Positions 1 through 12,359 of a stretch of DNA of 64,000 nucleotides are shown here, piece by piece; the first letter of the stretch is position 1; each line of letters opens with the position of its first letter. Below the pieces are notes generated by a model. It had not been told where the DNA came from and did not search any database. It saw only the letters and a program-made list of their open reading frames with translations. A program made the translations under genes and the position numbers. This stretch comes from Labyrinthula sp. Ha (Eukaryota; Sar; Bigyra; Labyrinthulida; Labyrinthulaceae), in assembly GCA_015227615.1 (NCBI GenBank), contig JAALGZ010000001.1, positions 1,798,001-1,862,000 on the forward strand. Reading direction: 5' to 3'.

Positions 1-2
1 AT

Positions 3-845
3 TGTTCAGGAGTCGTAATTAATCAGCAAGTACAACTTGACGAAGCTTTGCTCCAGGCGGTGTCTGGATGCCCCTTTGAAAGGAGAAACAAGTATAGAGT
101 GGCGGCCCTTCCTGCGGGTAAAATGGTTATGCAAAGCCAAAATGATCCTAATGGCTGGAGACCGCGAAACACTGAGATGCATAGTCTTCCCCAGATTATG
201 TACGCGTTCGAGGAATCATCCATTTGCACAAGGTTTGTTTTGGGTTGTCTTGGATGTCAGAATTTGAGGCCATTGCGCATGCCTTTCGTAGCTGGTCCTG
301 GTGTACCTCCTGTGCTTAAGGAGGAACAAGTCCCTGCAAATCAAATCGGTTTCACTGCTGTTCGTGGGTTTAATCTTGGTGGATGCTGCTGTTGCCCACA
401 CACAACAGAGCTTGAAATGTCAGGAAATTATGTTGGAAAAGTGGAGGAAGATTGGCATTGTGGGAAAAACTACTGTCAGAGATATTTCCAGGCGTGCTTA
501 TGTTGTACCTTGTATTTTGATATCATTGAGGCAAACGAGGCAAAATATCAACTGGTTGTTAATCAAGCTTGTTGTGGTCCACATAATAATTGCTTTGCTC
601 CAAGTTGCTGCTGTAGAAATGCTCTCTTCGATATTTATAAAAAGAACACTAAAGAAGTTGCAGGACACATTCAAAGGGCATTTGGTGCAGACTGTACCAT
701 TGGTTCTTGCTTCAAGTGTTGTTTCGACTTTAGTAACTACTTAGTAGAGTTTCCAAATGATGCCTCACCAGTTCAGAAAGCACTTATCATGGCTGCTGTA
801 GTAAATACCGAGTACGTGATCTTTGAAAATACAGGAGGAGAGTAA
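3..845 (+). CDS. Phospholipid scramblase family protein, 5' end outside window
   Basis: The frame is open from the window edge to the TAA at 843-845, giving 280 visible residues. The family moves phospholipids between membrane leaflets or acts as a palmitoylated membrane-associated regulator. Visible family signs, in order: INQQVQLDEALLQAVSG near the edge (matches the scramblase start 'hQQvELLEaftGfEt.NkY'), NKYRV, a Cys-rich centre (GGCCCCP, ACLCC, CCGPHNN, SCCCRN), the GDVxFDI-like repeat replaced by RNALFDIYKKNTKEVAGHI, and the C-terminal hydrophobic strand KALIMAAVVNTEYVIFEN. The Cys clusters are probable palmitoylation sites (family knowledge). There is no ATG near the edge and scramblases run about 250-330 residues, so probably only a short N-terminal part is missing. 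No intron is needed in the visible part. Confidence in family is high; the exact substrate is unknown. Confidence 0.88.
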   Translation, partial: CSGVVINQQVQLDEALLQAVSGCPFERRNKYRVAALPAGKMVMQSQNDPNGWRPRNTEMHSLPQIMYAFEESSICTRFVLGCLGCQNLRPLRMPFVAGPGVPPVLKEEQVPANQIGFTAVRGFNLGGCCCCPHTTELEMSGNYVGKVEEDWHCGKNYCQRYFQACLCCTLYFDIIEANEAKYQLVVNQACCGPHNNCFAPSCCCRNALFDIYKKNTKEVAGHIQRAFGADCTIGSCFKCCFDFSNYLVEFPNDASPVQKALIMAAVVNTEYVIFENTGGE

Positions 846-3800
846 GACAATATGTTGGAGTAGATAGGGTATATATATAACAAGAGTATCTATTCCAAAA
901 TTTTTATTTCTTAGATTTCAAATGTGACATCTTGTGTCGTCTCAAATTTTCAAGGTGAAAGTTTTAGATAGTAACCGCCTGCAAAGCAGGCAAGTATGCT
1001 GTCTTATCTACTTTCCCAAGGAAAATGCGAAGTGAGTTGGGCCCGTAGGTTAAAGCTCTAATTATGTTCAGAACTTTTAATGAGGGCGTTAACTTGTACT
1101 GGCCATGTATGTTGTTTATCTGCTCGGTATGGTCTGTCGAATAGTGAGAGACTCCAAAGTAGGGCAGAGTTACTAACAAGAACGTTAGGCGTCTATACTG
1201 AAGTCAATCAGGCACTTAGGATGTTGATCCAAAGTTTAATACTTGTATGAGGCATTAGGAAGGACTAAGATCGTGTTCCCCGAACTGTAAAAGTCCAAAA
1301 CGTATGGATTTAAAATTTTCCAAAAAAATTTAGTTGTGTTGTGTCTTTTCTGTGCTTATTTTCTAATTTGCTTTTAGCTTTGCTCTTTTGTTATTATTTT
1401 TTCTTTCTTACAATTTTGTAAGATTAGTTATGCCCTAGGTTCCCTAATTATCTTATTAATTTTATCACTTCACTCTTTGATACTGTTACGAAAGTTGACA
1501 ACCAATTAATATACACAATTGTTTGAAGGCTTCCAGGATAAAAACTTTACAACTTCAAAACCATCAAAACTAACGTTTAGTTGCACCTAGATTTGAACTG
1601 AAAGCTAGCTGCTTCATACTTTTTCTAGTTTTTCAACCTCCACAGGTTACAGTACGTTTCCTGGTAATAAACTTTTCTGCTGCAATATGTTTTTAATAAC
1701 AAGTACCATATCTTACGGCAAAATTTCGCAAAAGAGAAAACTCCAGGAAAACACAAATACATTCATCCAACCCTTGGTTGATCACCCGGAAAATTTTTCT
1801 TAACCTACCGAGTCGAAAACAATGAGGAACAGCTTCTCCCTGACGAGTTTGATTGTTGGTAGTCTTCCTTCGTTAAACTTAAACTCAATCAACTTCTCAG
1901 ACAGACCTATGGTCTCGGACTCTCTTCTAATTTAAGAGTTAAACTGCAATGGCTTCGAGTGCCTAATGAAACTTTCCGCAGCGACAGAAAGTGGATTCTT
2001 TAAAAGCAACTCGAAGGAGCCACAGCTTCAGCTTCGTTTTTTCCATCTAAATTTCAGTGAAAATTACATCCTGCTACAAATGAGGATATTATCAAGAAAC
2101 TTGTTCTTAAAAAATGAAACATAGAAGAAAATTAGTGATGCAATATAATTATGCAACTACTACCAAACAATAAGCAAATACGATAAATCTTTTTGTGAGC
2201 TATAGGACGAAATGAGCAGGATAACCAACATCGGTACAAAATGTCTAGCTGGGGATTTCAAGCCACATATACAACGCTACTTCATGTGCATAGAGTCACC
2301 ACTTGTATACTTGAGTAAATTCAGCAAAAAGTAAAAAGCTCAAGAACAATTATAATTAAAAAAACACTAACTAAGCACAGTCCAGCATTTTTTCAAGAAT
2401 GATGGAAAAAGCAAAAGGAACTATACCAGTTCTTACCCAATATATAAAAATCTTAGCCAAATAGAGAAACATATTATCCCTACCAACAGAATTTAACTTT
2501 TCAAAAAGTTTAATCCTCAGAAGGAGCTTCTCTTGCATAATGTTAAGAAAAGACAACATTAGAATACAGAATTGTCACTAGCTATAGAAATGCGCAAAAA
2601 ATTTAGTAACAAAATTGTGGCAATTGGAAATTTAGATCTAAAAATACTCCTAAACAATAAAGAAAATAACTGATTCTTCGACTCAACGCTAGAATAAGCA
2701 GTGAAGGAATAACAGAAGAAAATAATCATACTAGATCAGCAAAATATTCAAGGGACAAGTGCAGAAATTACTCAACTTAGTGGTGAAACATAAAGCAAAA
2801 ATTTCAACAGTGAAACAAAAGAGAGGTTTGGAGCATTTCGGCAAAAATAGAACTAACCAAGCTTATCAGAGAGGTAAAGGGCACGGTAATGTAAAACCTA
2901 AACAGTTGAAATAATCGCATCAGTACTGACGTGATTGCAACAATCTACATCAACAGCTTAAGAGAACTGAATTACCTTACTAGAGCAATACTTGTAGACA
3001 CTTAGCGTTGTACAAATTAATGACAAGTTGCTATGGCAATCAACTAAGCGCAATTGAAAGAATTGAGATACTTTGCACACATACACACGAAGCGTTAAAG
3101 CCTTCATAACGGAGCAATTCAATTTAGAAGAAACATATGTTGCATATATATAACAGGATTTTTTCATAGAGAAAGAAGAACATGTCACAAATTATTTCTT
3201 TATATGGAAAACCCAGAAAAAAAATTGTCAAAATTGTCAATAGAAAGATAAAGTAGAGCAAAACCTAGTGCAAAATAATAAAAACTAGGCCCTGAAATAT
3301 TCTGGAACATCTATTAAATGTTTTTAGACATCAAATATTATTTGAGTTAGCTAAGTTTAATTCAAGTGACGAAAAAGTCCTTGGAGTTGAGAAATAACAT
3401 ATATACATAATCAAAGATTCGTGTCGCTGCTACACTAGCTACGGACTAGTTAGACTATTAGGAACAGACTTAAGGATAAGAACACATTTTCTTGAACATT
3501 GAATAGCGTAAATTTCTTTACAGATTCTAATATTATGAAGCAGGTTTGAGCAATGGAAGAAACAGGACTACCCCACGGGCATAACTTAGACTAGAATATG
3601 AATAAGAAAATTTTACTTTGCACAGGCTCATAGGTTTATAGCAGATCTTTAAAAGTACCGCTCATGTTTTTATAGAACTGCATCAGAGACATCCATAATT
3701 GGCTGCAAATTAGCAAAAAAAAAGAGGCATATCTAATGAAAAGACGTTGTGGATGCTAGAAAACGTTCTAGAAGTACAGATGCTACAGAAAGCCAAATTG

Positions 3801-5706
3801 TATTTCAAAGACATGTACTTTATGCATTTCTAAAAAGAACGTTGAATTCCCTATTTAAGAGATTAAGACTCAATACTATGAAATTCATAGAGTATGGTAA
3901 ACAAGAAATAAAGTTGTTTTCTTTCGCAGATAAAATCATACAATTTGCTGGAATCCATGGGTAGGTTGAAGAATTTCCAGCACAGTTGACAGATATTGCA
4001 GTAGCATCAACTCCATAAGCGACTATAAGCAAGAACCATTAGCAGAAGAATAACATAAAAGTAAAATAAAAGCTACTGACAACATCATGAATGTAGTGCT
4101 GCCATAGGATGTCCGTGAGAGATACATACACACACTATAATTAGAATCTTGGCTCTAGGTGCATAATAACTTTCATTGCAGCGATAGGGTAATAAACAGA
4201 GCAATGGGGGATATATCATAGCTCAACACACACCTTACGTATTGAACAACCTAGCTACAGAAATTTCATCTATTTTGGATATCCAACACCAGGTAGTTGA
4301 AGGATTATCAACCTTAAACATGAGCGAAAAGTCATTGATACTATTGGATTAGACGAGGATGTACTAGTCTATGAGAATTAAAGATATCATGGAGAGTTTA
4401 CCCCCTTAAACTTATCAAGCAGAAGACTTGTATAGATGAATAGTAGTGTCAAGTACCCCATCATCCTAAGCCCATCTCATATTCTTGTGAAGGTTACTCC
4501 TCTCCCCAGTTAACCTTGAGAATAACGCAATGAATTTTCCAACAAGATAATAAAAGCACTCCAAACTCAAACAAATGCACGAAACTTGCTTCTGGATATT
4601 AAAATCTTCTTAGGTAAAGAGCATTAAGAAAACGAAGATTAACAAGAACCACGGAACAAATGGCTATTTGCTGTGATGCTGAAGGAATAAATTACGAAGC
4701 ATTTTCAACCAACAACCGTGACTATCCAACATTCTTTGGATAACATTTAAAATCTCACAGCATCAAAAGAAGAAAAATAGCGCTAATTATTACCCGATTG
4801 GTAGACTTCCTTGTTGTGTTTGAAGTAAACAGAGGGGATCGAGTTGTTAAAGGGAGAGTAGATAAGTCTGGGAATAAAACTTGTTAGAACTTAAAGATAA
4901 CTTCTCTTGTTCTTATTCTACTCTTATGCAATATGTTTTGCTAAGGTATTCGTAGAACCAAGGTAACTAACAACAAATATAAACTTATAATCAATACCAA
5001 CAGTACCTTCCCAACTCGGTCATAGAAGGAGCGAAAAAGTTACCATACAACATTTCTGGACCTCTTACTTCATGCTAGAACTTTCTCCCATGTGTTTACA
5101 GTTTGCAACTTAGTTTTTCTTTGATACAAACCTTGTCTCAACAGAAAACAAGACCATGAAAATACCTTAAATACAGCTATGAAGGACAAACGATCAAAAT
5201 TAAATTTAATAAGGCCCTAAAGTACTACAAGAAATAAGCAAACTCTAGGAGAGCAACAATTTTAACATACTTGAGAGTTTCCCTTTAACTAGGGTAGACG
5301 CAACCGAAAACAAAAGGAAAATTAGAACTCCTCCGGACATCTTCACTATAGAAAGTGAACTTTAACTTACCTAACCCATACCATACTTTATAATATTTGA
5401 GTAAATAGTAACAATTGAACACACACATTGGAAGATCCTTGTTTGTACTCTTCAATTTGTGAAAATTAATTTTCTTTACTTTGATTGTGGAAATTCGAAC
5501 ATGCATACATTTATTGTGAAATTATAATATTACATTGCTTAAAGAATTAAATAATCTCCATATTTACATCAATTTTGAGTAATTGAGATAGATATAGATT
5601 AAGTTCATGAATCTCTCGGTTGGACCACTGATTCCATATAGCTTCATTCAAACAATATTTTACAAGGCTGCATTACCATCTCTCTTTATATGAAGAAAAC
5701 ATCTAG
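846..5706. other. Intergenic desert, AT-rich
   Basis: About 4.9 kb between the scramblase stop and the bromodomain gene. All three frames on both strands are heavily interrupted. The only recognisable content is a short LINE reverse-transcriptase-like remnant near 960-1190 on the minus strand, listed separately. No tRNA, rRNA or snRNA was recognised. Confidence 0.7.
964..1190 (-). mobile_element. LINE reverse-transcriptase C-terminal remnant
   Basis: The minus-strand reading has YFGVSHYSTDHTEQINNI followed by SLKVLNIIRALTYG. This matches the pattern after the palm domain of Jockey/CR1-type LINE enzymes ('kYLGV..d..l.w..hI..i' then 'll..iyralltYG...W'). The gap between the two motifs is shorter than usual, so some sequence has been lost. 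There is no ATG, and both flanks are stop-rich. Assignment rests on motif order only. Confidence 0.35.
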
Positions 5707-8700
5707 ATGAATATTGATATGTCTTTATTCCGCGATGCTTCTGATATCAAAGCCATCACTCGAACATCTGGCTCATCATCTAAGCTAAAAACTAACGATT
5801 ATAATGTAGAAGAATTTGAAAAGTACAAACGCCAGGTGTATTCTACTGAAGACAAGATAAAACTCAATAAGCAGCTAATCTCAGCTTGCGTTAACTTCTT
5901 ACAAAACTTACTAGGTCTACCTACTTTCTCAGCTTTTGTGGAACAGGAGAATTGGGACGTTTATCCTGAGTACAGAAAAGTTATAGCAAAGCCAAGCAGT
6001 CTCGCACTTGTTCTCACGGAGTTAAAGTCTGAACTTTACTCTTCGGTGGATGAGTTTGTATTTAATGGTCGCTTAGTGTTCATCAATACAATTGTATATT
6101 TTTTTAATGACAATGCACTTCGAAAAAAAGCTTATCAAGCATTAGATCTTTTCAACCAGAACTTGTCAATAAACCTTGCATCTGTACTGACGCAAACTTT
6201 TGGAGTTTCACCGAATGTAGTTACCAATCTACTGAAGTATAGAATTGGGGGAAAAAAAACTTTTCTTGAGTGTAGAAAGGTATTAGATGGAGTTTTAAAG
6301 TTAAAATCCGCCTTCTATTTTGTAAGACCTGTTGATAAATATGGCGTAGAGTTGAAAGATTATGACAAGTATGTGAAACATAGAATGGATCTTGGCACAG
6401 TGAATGCACGCTTACATCTGAATTATTATTCCTTTGTCTCGGTGTTTGTTAAAGATATTGAGGTTGTGTATCAGAATTGTATACAGTATTATTCTGCAAT
6501 CAAGCAGAGCCCAGAGCTTGTCGAAGAAGGAAAAAGTTCGCTTAAAAGTCTTGACAGGCTTGTTAAGAAAAAATTAAAAGAAGTCATAGAAAATGAAAAT
6601 AAAGCTCCCCAAGTATCTCCTGCCCAGAAACAACTGTCACCCAAGACCGGAACGTTATCAGCCCTGAATATAAACTTTACTGAGCAACAGAAGCAAACTT
6701 ACGATATTCCAATGACACCAGATGTTTTAGGAATTACGCAAAAACTGCTTACAGCACTTATGAAAGATTCAAATTCCTTCCACTTCTTGGTGCCTGTTGA
6801 TTACAAAGGTTGGAACCTACCACATTATCCTAAGATCGTAAAGCACCCAATGGATCTGGGAAGTGTTTCCAAGAACTTGGGGAAGAAAAAATTCAAAAAC
6901 TTGCTTGAATTCTGTGCGGCTGTTCACCTGGTTTATAATAATGCCCTCACTTTTAATGTCGAGGAGACTCCTGAGTTCCCAATTCGTACAATGACATTCA
7001 AATCTGCAAAGAGGTTTCACAAGCTGCTTAAGGCAGAGTTTGGCTCAACACGACCAAGATCCACGTCTATTTCCCCACCCAAGGAACGCAACATCTTAGT
7101 TTCATTTCCAGCGAAGGCAATATATAAGCTCATTAACAAATACATTAAAGAAATGAAAAAACAACTTCCTAAAGGATCTGCTAGCCTTCGGGAGTTTTTG
7201 ATGATTCAAGAAAAGATTGAAAACAAAGAGCACAAATTTTTCTTATCACTTTCAGAGAATATATCAGCTAAAATAAAAATGTTGAAAAAAGAAAACCCTC
7301 AGTTTGGAAGACTGCTAGAGAAAGATTTTCACGAGGCTCTACAATCGTTGAACCATAACCTGGTTATGAAGTTTGGAAACATTTTTACTCCCCAGCAAGT
7401 GGGCCTAGACTACACCAATTTTAAATTAAAGAGCAAGGTTGAGGGTGCACGTTCCCCTGAAAACCCCAATAAGAGCGAAGATGTTCTACCTCCACCACCG
7501 CCGCCACCTAGAAAGAAACTGAAACTTACTATTAATGCCTCAAAAAGTAGCTCTAAGCAGGCAAAAAAACAGTCTGTGACATCCAAAAATGTAACTCTAA
7601 AGACCAAAGGAAAAGAACTTAAGCCAAGCTCACATAAAGCTCACATTGCATCTTTGAAACTAAGCTCAAAATCCACTGGAAAGGATGACCCAAAAGTTGT
7701 CAAGAACATCAAAGTTAAATCACGCAAACCCGTTGCTGTCATACCTACCAAACCTAAAGCTGATGTGCTGGGAAAAAATATTCCTCAAGCCCCAGCAATG
7801 AAAAAGACTGATACTGTAGCTTTAGCAAAGAGTAGAAAGATCTTGCAAAAGACTAGAAAATTGTCATTGAGTATTAAATCCCCTGAAATGTTGTCTGGAC
7901 AAGGTACGCCTGCTACTGGAGTTCTACATGGAACAAAGAGAAAGCTTGAAGTCGTTCCCAAAGGTGACGACGCAAGGCCAAAAAAGAAAAAGAAGATCCC
8001 CAAGAACAAAAAACCAGTGTTCACTAATGACACAAATGTTTTTATTCCGCCAAGTAAACCAGAAGGCTTAGTTCTTCTTCCGCAACTTGCTCCAATGGAA
8101 AAAGTGTTGCTGAAACTTTCGAAGCACGACTTCTCCAAGTATTCGTTTGGTTTACCTGTTTTACAATTGTATACTGATGCTCTTTTTGTCGAAACCTACA
8201 AGCGCATCATATCCGAGCCCATGGACTTAAAGACAGTTTTTGCAAGATATTACTCAACACCCCCTGTCTACCGAGATCAGGATGAAGTTCACTTTGATGT
8301 GGTCAAAATTTTTGAGAACGCAATCACTTTTAACTCTAATAATGCTAATGAAGATTTTGGTGCTAAAATAACTGTAGAACAGGCAATGCATATGAAGGAC
8401 TATTATAAGAATCTGCACGCTGAAAGGGATGCCGCGTACCCGCTGGAAAAATTCTCGGAGATAATCCTTGAGTTATATGAACAAAATAGACTTAGTATCA
8501 ATCTTGGCAAGCTTGATTCCTTTAATCTATCTCCAAAACCTGAGGGCAAAAAAATAAACATCAATAACTTTGTGACTCCTACTCATCTTAACAATGATAT
8601 ACTTGCAGAGATGAATCTGGCTCTTTACTTGCAGTATCCAGAGGTGCTGGATATCACATCCCTTGGAAAAGGAACTGTAAAATATACCGACACTGGTGCT

Positions 8701-10350
8701 GTTCCAGACAACGTGAGAATTTTATACAATGAGTTCCACAGGTTAAAAGGACAAGCAAAATTCAGAAAATTAAGAGAGACAATGCTTGATACAATGCCAT
8801 TACAGGAGGCAAACATAAACTCATTAACAAAAATTGTAAGCAAGCTATCTCATCCCTCCAAGAAGTCACTGAATCATTATTTCCTTTACCCTTTTAATTA
8901 CAAAGAGGCTAATGCACCCGAATATCCCCAAATTATTAAGACACCTATGGACCTTGGAACCCTAAAATTAAATCTTGAAACAAAAAAATATAAATACTTG
9001 GGGGGGTTTGCAACCGATGCTAGGTTAGTTTTTGCTAACTGCCTTTTATTTAATAAGGACAACAAAAGTGAGTATGATCTGAAAATAAGACGTAGTGCAT
9101 TGATGCTGTATCTGCAGTTTGAAAAATACTTGGGTGAAGCCACTTTAAGTCTATGGGAGAGAAATAAAAGAAATACGTTGGCCCGCTCCCTTCAACAAGA
9201 AGAAGCTTTGTACAAAAAGAAGCAATTGCAAGATACACTTCAGAAACAAAAAAAGATAGCAGCTGGAACAGATCAAAACTTTATGGTAGCCTCAGGAAGG
9301 ATTCCTGAGAGTACAACCTTTCCTGCAGCTGTTTCTCATGGAGATACTTCTGTTATACCTAGTTCTACTTCATCAAACGCTAACGCTCCACTCGGTGCAA
9401 TGATTAAGAGTGCTACCCCTGCTGCTATAAAAAGAAGTCCAGAGATGTTCAAGCGGCAAAGAGAAAAACAAATTCAAATACAGAAAGAAGAAAAGATTCG
9501 CTTAGCTACAGAATGGGCCTGTCGACTTGCTGAAGATAGAGCTGTAACTATTGGGATTCCGGACAAGGCATTGGATAAGAAAGGATTAGAAGAGCGAATG
9601 AATTCAAATAGTTTTGACTCCATTGTGTCAATTTTCTTTCCGACAAAGAACAAGAAAATAGCTTTGAAGAAACCTAGAAAGCGACGATTAGTTGAGAATA
9701 CTATGTTCAACGAAGACAACAAAACAAACACTCCAACACCTGTTTCTTCTGCGACAGCATGTGAACTTCCCTTGAAAAAACCGGAGTTTCCTGCAAACAT
9801 TACTTTAGAAGAAACTGTATCCTCCACCTTACTTACTCTTCAAGTTTTCAAGGACAGACAGAGAAACAGAGGCAGGTTCCATTTCTTAAACGCTATGAAA
9901 GAAGTTGACGGAAGGATTGCGTTGACGTGCTATGGTTTCTATAGTAAAGCTCCTCAATGGAAGCTGTTTAGGGCCATGTCCGATATTGAAGGTCAACTCG
10001 AGGGTTCTAATTATTACTATTCTGAAATTCTCCCACACCATGGAACGTTTGCGGTCACTCTTTCGAAAGCTGCAGCTCTAGAAAAACAAATCAATCTTCC
10101 TGTTAGCCATGAACACCCTTCATTCTTCTCAGTATCGGATGCTAAATTCAAGAGCAATACTTGGAGATATCGAAAAGATTTGAACGTGTTACATTACAGT
10201 GAAACGATTACTTTTGGAATGTATCAGCTGGCACTTCCTGTACTAGTATTTCTAATACCAATTGGGGTTGAACAACAACTTTTGTTGAATGGTAGTTTAA
10301 TGTGGGATCCTGATCAAGTGTTACAGCATGAAATATTTTCTGATGCATAA
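5707..10350 (+). CDS. Multi-bromodomain protein (five bromodomains)
   Basis: Single exon, 1547 residues; the ATG at 5707 follows an in-frame stop. Five bromodomains are seen, each with a ZA-loop 'Y..vi..PMDL' match and a BC-loop region: about residues 56-155 (divergent, KPSSLAL), 195-290 (HRMDLGTV; the usual Asn replaced, IQYYSAI), 348-445 (HPMDLGSV; NNALTFN), 799-900 (EPMDLKTV; NAITFN) and 1039-1140 (TPMDLGTL; NCLLFN). The last three keep the acetyl-lysine-binding Asn. Between domains 3 and 4 (about 590-790) is a basic linker with a run of eight prolines (about 595) and a likely nuclear signal RPKKKKKIPKNKK (about 757). The last 170 residues match nothing I recognise. Tandem bromodomains recall Polybromo and RSC subunits, but no BAH or HMG domain is visible. 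Probable nuclear chromatin reader. Confidence 0.9.
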   Translation: MNIDMSLFRDASDIKAITRTSGSSSKLKTNDYNVEEFEKYKRQVYSTEDKIKLNKQLISACVNFLQNLLGLPTFSAFVEQENWDVYPEYRKVIAKPSSLALVLTELKSELYSSVDEFVFNGRLVFINTIVYFFNDNALRKKAYQALDLFNQNLSINLASVLTQTFGVSPNVVTNLLKYRIGGKKTFLECRKVLDGVLKLKSAFYFVRPVDKYGVELKDYDKYVKHRMDLGTVNARLHLNYYSFVSVFVKDIEVVYQNCIQYYSAIKQSPELVEEGKSSLKSLDRLVKKKLKEVIENENKAPQVSPAQKQLSPKTGTLSALNINFTEQQKQTYDIPMTPDVLGITQKLLTALMKDSNSFHFLVPVDYKGWNLPHYPKIVKHPMDLGSVSKNLGKKKFKNLLEFCAAVHLVYNNALTFNVEETPEFPIRTMTFKSAKRFHKLLKAEFGSTRPRSTSISPPKERNILVSFPAKAIYKLINKYIKEMKKQLPKGSASLREFLMIQEKIENKEHKFFLSLSENISAKIKMLKKENPQFGRLLEKDFHEALQSLNHNLVMKFGNIFTPQQVGLDYTNFKLKSKVEGARSPENPNKSEDVLPPPPPPPRKKLKLTINASKSSSKQAKKQSVTSKNVTLKTKGKELKPSSHKAHIASLKLSSKSTGKDDPKVVKNIKVKSRKPVAVIPTKPKADVLGKNIPQAPAMKKTDTVALAKSRKILQKTRKLSLSIKSPEMLSGQGTPATGVLHGTKRKLEVVPKGDDARPKKKKKIPKNKKPVFTNDTNVFIPPSKPEGLVLLPQLAPMEKVLLKLSKHDFSKYSFGLPVLQLYTDALFVETYKRIISEPMDLKTVFARYYSTPPVYRDQDEVHFDVVKIFENAITFNSNNANEDFGAKITVEQAMHMKDYYKNLHAERDAAYPLEKFSEIILELYEQNRLSINLGKLDSFNLSPKPEGKKININNFVTPTHLNNDILAEMNLALYLQYPEVLDITSLGKGTVKYTDTGAVPDNVRILYNEFHRLKGQAKFRKLRETMLDTMPLQEANINSLTKIVSKLSHPSKKSLNHYFLYPFNYKEANAPEYPQIIKTPMDLGTLKLNLETKKYKYLGGFATDARLVFANCLLFNKDNKSEYDLKIRRSALMLYLQFEKYLGEATLSLWERNKRNTLARSLQQEEALYKKKQLQDTLQKQKKIAAGTDQNFMVASGRIPESTTFPAAVSHGDTSVIPSSTSSNANAPLGAMIKSATPAAIKRSPEMFKRQREKQIQIQKEEKIRLATEWACRLAEDRAVTIGIPDKALDKKGLEERMNSNSFDSIVSIFFPTKNKKIALKKPRKRRLVENTMFNEDNKTNTPTPVSSATACELPLKKPEFPANITLEETVSSTLLTLQVFKDRQRNRGRFHFLNAMKEVDGRIALTCYGFYSKAPQWKLFRAMSDIEGQLEGSNYYYSEILPHHGTFAVTLSKAAALEKQINLPVSHEHPSFFSVSDAKFKSNTWRYRKDLNVLHYSETITFGMYQLALPVLVFLIPIGVEQQLLLNGSLMWDPDQVLQHEIFSDA

Positions 10351-12347
10351 CCCCCTACTCTAGGTTTTGACTATATATTCTTTTTCATAGACACTAGAAT
10401 CTAGGTGTTTTCCTTCTCTTTCATATTCCTGCTTTAGCAGCCTGAAATAAGAACCATTGAATACTTGAACTAGGAAAGCAGTCCTAACTACGTAAAAAGT
10501 GCCTAACCAATGAATGATACAAGCTGCTGAATTCAAATGCACGTGCATGAAGGGATTAGAAAGCGCAGAGTTAGAAAATGATGTCGAAACATAAACTTAG
10601 CATATTGACAAAAAGAGATTTGCTTATGTTCATTTTGTTTATTCCCATTTCTGTATTATTGGTACAAAGAGTCCTTAATATTTTTTTTTTCTATTTTCCC
10701 ATGAAACCTTTTGTTCAACAAAACAAATTATGTCCTTGAGAAAGGAAGCCCATCGTAACTTCTATAACTTAAATATATGATGCTTAGGTCTTCACCTGTA
10801 AAACCTGAGCCAAGCACAATCAAGAAAAAAGTAATGGATTTTGGAAGATTTGAAAGTAACAGATTATAATAGCAGCATCTGTGAAGAAAAAACCAACCCA
10901 AACTTCATTTTCTATCTGTATAAAAGGTCAGACTATGTATTCAAAGCACAATCATTATAAATAACAGCGGTGTTAACCATCCAAAATAAATTTACGCGGT
11001 GATCTCAAGCTCTGTCAAATTGATCTCTGATAATTATGAACTAGGCTCTGGAGTGAAACCATGGCTTTGTCTCTGTCTATGGCTGTTATTGGTTTATGCT
11101 GAGCCAACTAGGTAGCAAACATTGGTGTCTATAGTATTTCAAACTTATTTCCCACGTTCTAGGTCATGTATTCTCGTATACAACAAAATCGTCTCTTTCT
11201 TCAGATTAGAGGTTGATTTTTTGTCAGCTATTATTTATTTGATGAAGACTAGCTTGCTTTGAAGGTGTTTCCTATATGGCAAACAGATGAGTAATTTGAT
11301 AGACCTACTTTAATCTACTTGATAGAATTAGTTAAGTTCTAAACTTGCTTTGATTACCCTAGGCTACTGAAATTTATTACTTATTTTGTAACAACGTACT
11401 TTAGGTCAGCTTACTGTATTAGTTTACCTCATTGGCTTATTATGCCTTTCTTATTTAGATAAGCTTAATTTCTTTCTAGAAATCTTGCATTGGTTTAACT
11501 GGGTTCACTTTTGTAAACAATTACTTAAGTGTCAGGTGGATGGGTGTTTTCTCTATTGATAACTCTAATTTTGTCACATTATTATTGAAGGCAGACTTCA
11601 AAAACTCTTCGTAATGTTAGATATAGAAACTAAAACCTACAATAACTGTCACAGTTATTCTAGGTACTTTAACTACCTAACCAGCAAATTATGCCACATA
11701 TATATAAACTACTACATACCTACCGGATGCTCGAGCTGCCTCTCACACAATTTACAGATCATTTTTTGTCAACAGGAGCGAACTGAACGGATTGGTTTCC
11801 AAGAATTTTCCATAATAGACTGTTGAGTGTCTACGAGTTATGGAGTATAGTTCATTTCACGAGTGAAATCTTTCATAGGGAACCTCTTGTTCATGTAACA
11901 CTCTTTATTGCAAGAACTAGATTTCTCTAGACGTATCAGTGTCGTGCATTTAAAGTTCCCAATAAAGGGTCAGGAGAATCACTATCACAAAAATATTTGC
12001 TACCACATTGACAAGGTGACAACTTTGTACAAGTAAACCTGACTAGTACCACCCAGGCTTCTATTTACTTTATGAAGAATCGTAGAATAGCTCTTAGTGA
12101 CGGAATTCCAAAAAAAATGTTTCATAATACCAGTTAGACTAGTAATAGTTTGAAGTGGGCATGGTAAATTTGATCGCATAGTTTGAGAATGAGGAACAAC
12201 TACGGGGTCCAAACTAGGGATGGGATTTGATTTATTCATAACTTATCAATAAGAAAGTGGCGCATATTTTTCTTATTTTGTGATGCTGATAATTCCCCAA
12301 CCATTCTTATTCTATATTTATAATCAGTTGAATATCAATAATAATTG

Positions 12348-12359
12348 GGCCACGTGGCC
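12348..12359. repeat. Perfect 12-bp palindrome GGCCACGTGGCC
   Basis: Self-complementary GC-rich sequence containing the E-box core CACGTG, inside an AT-rich desert. A second near-palindrome (TGGCCATGGGCCA) overlaps its right end. No gene is close, so its role is unknown. Confidence 0.8.

Noticed and set aside
301-744. 147-codon frame overlapping the scramblase on the same strand
   Set aside because: It is a shadow of the scramblase frame, which has clear family motifs throughout.
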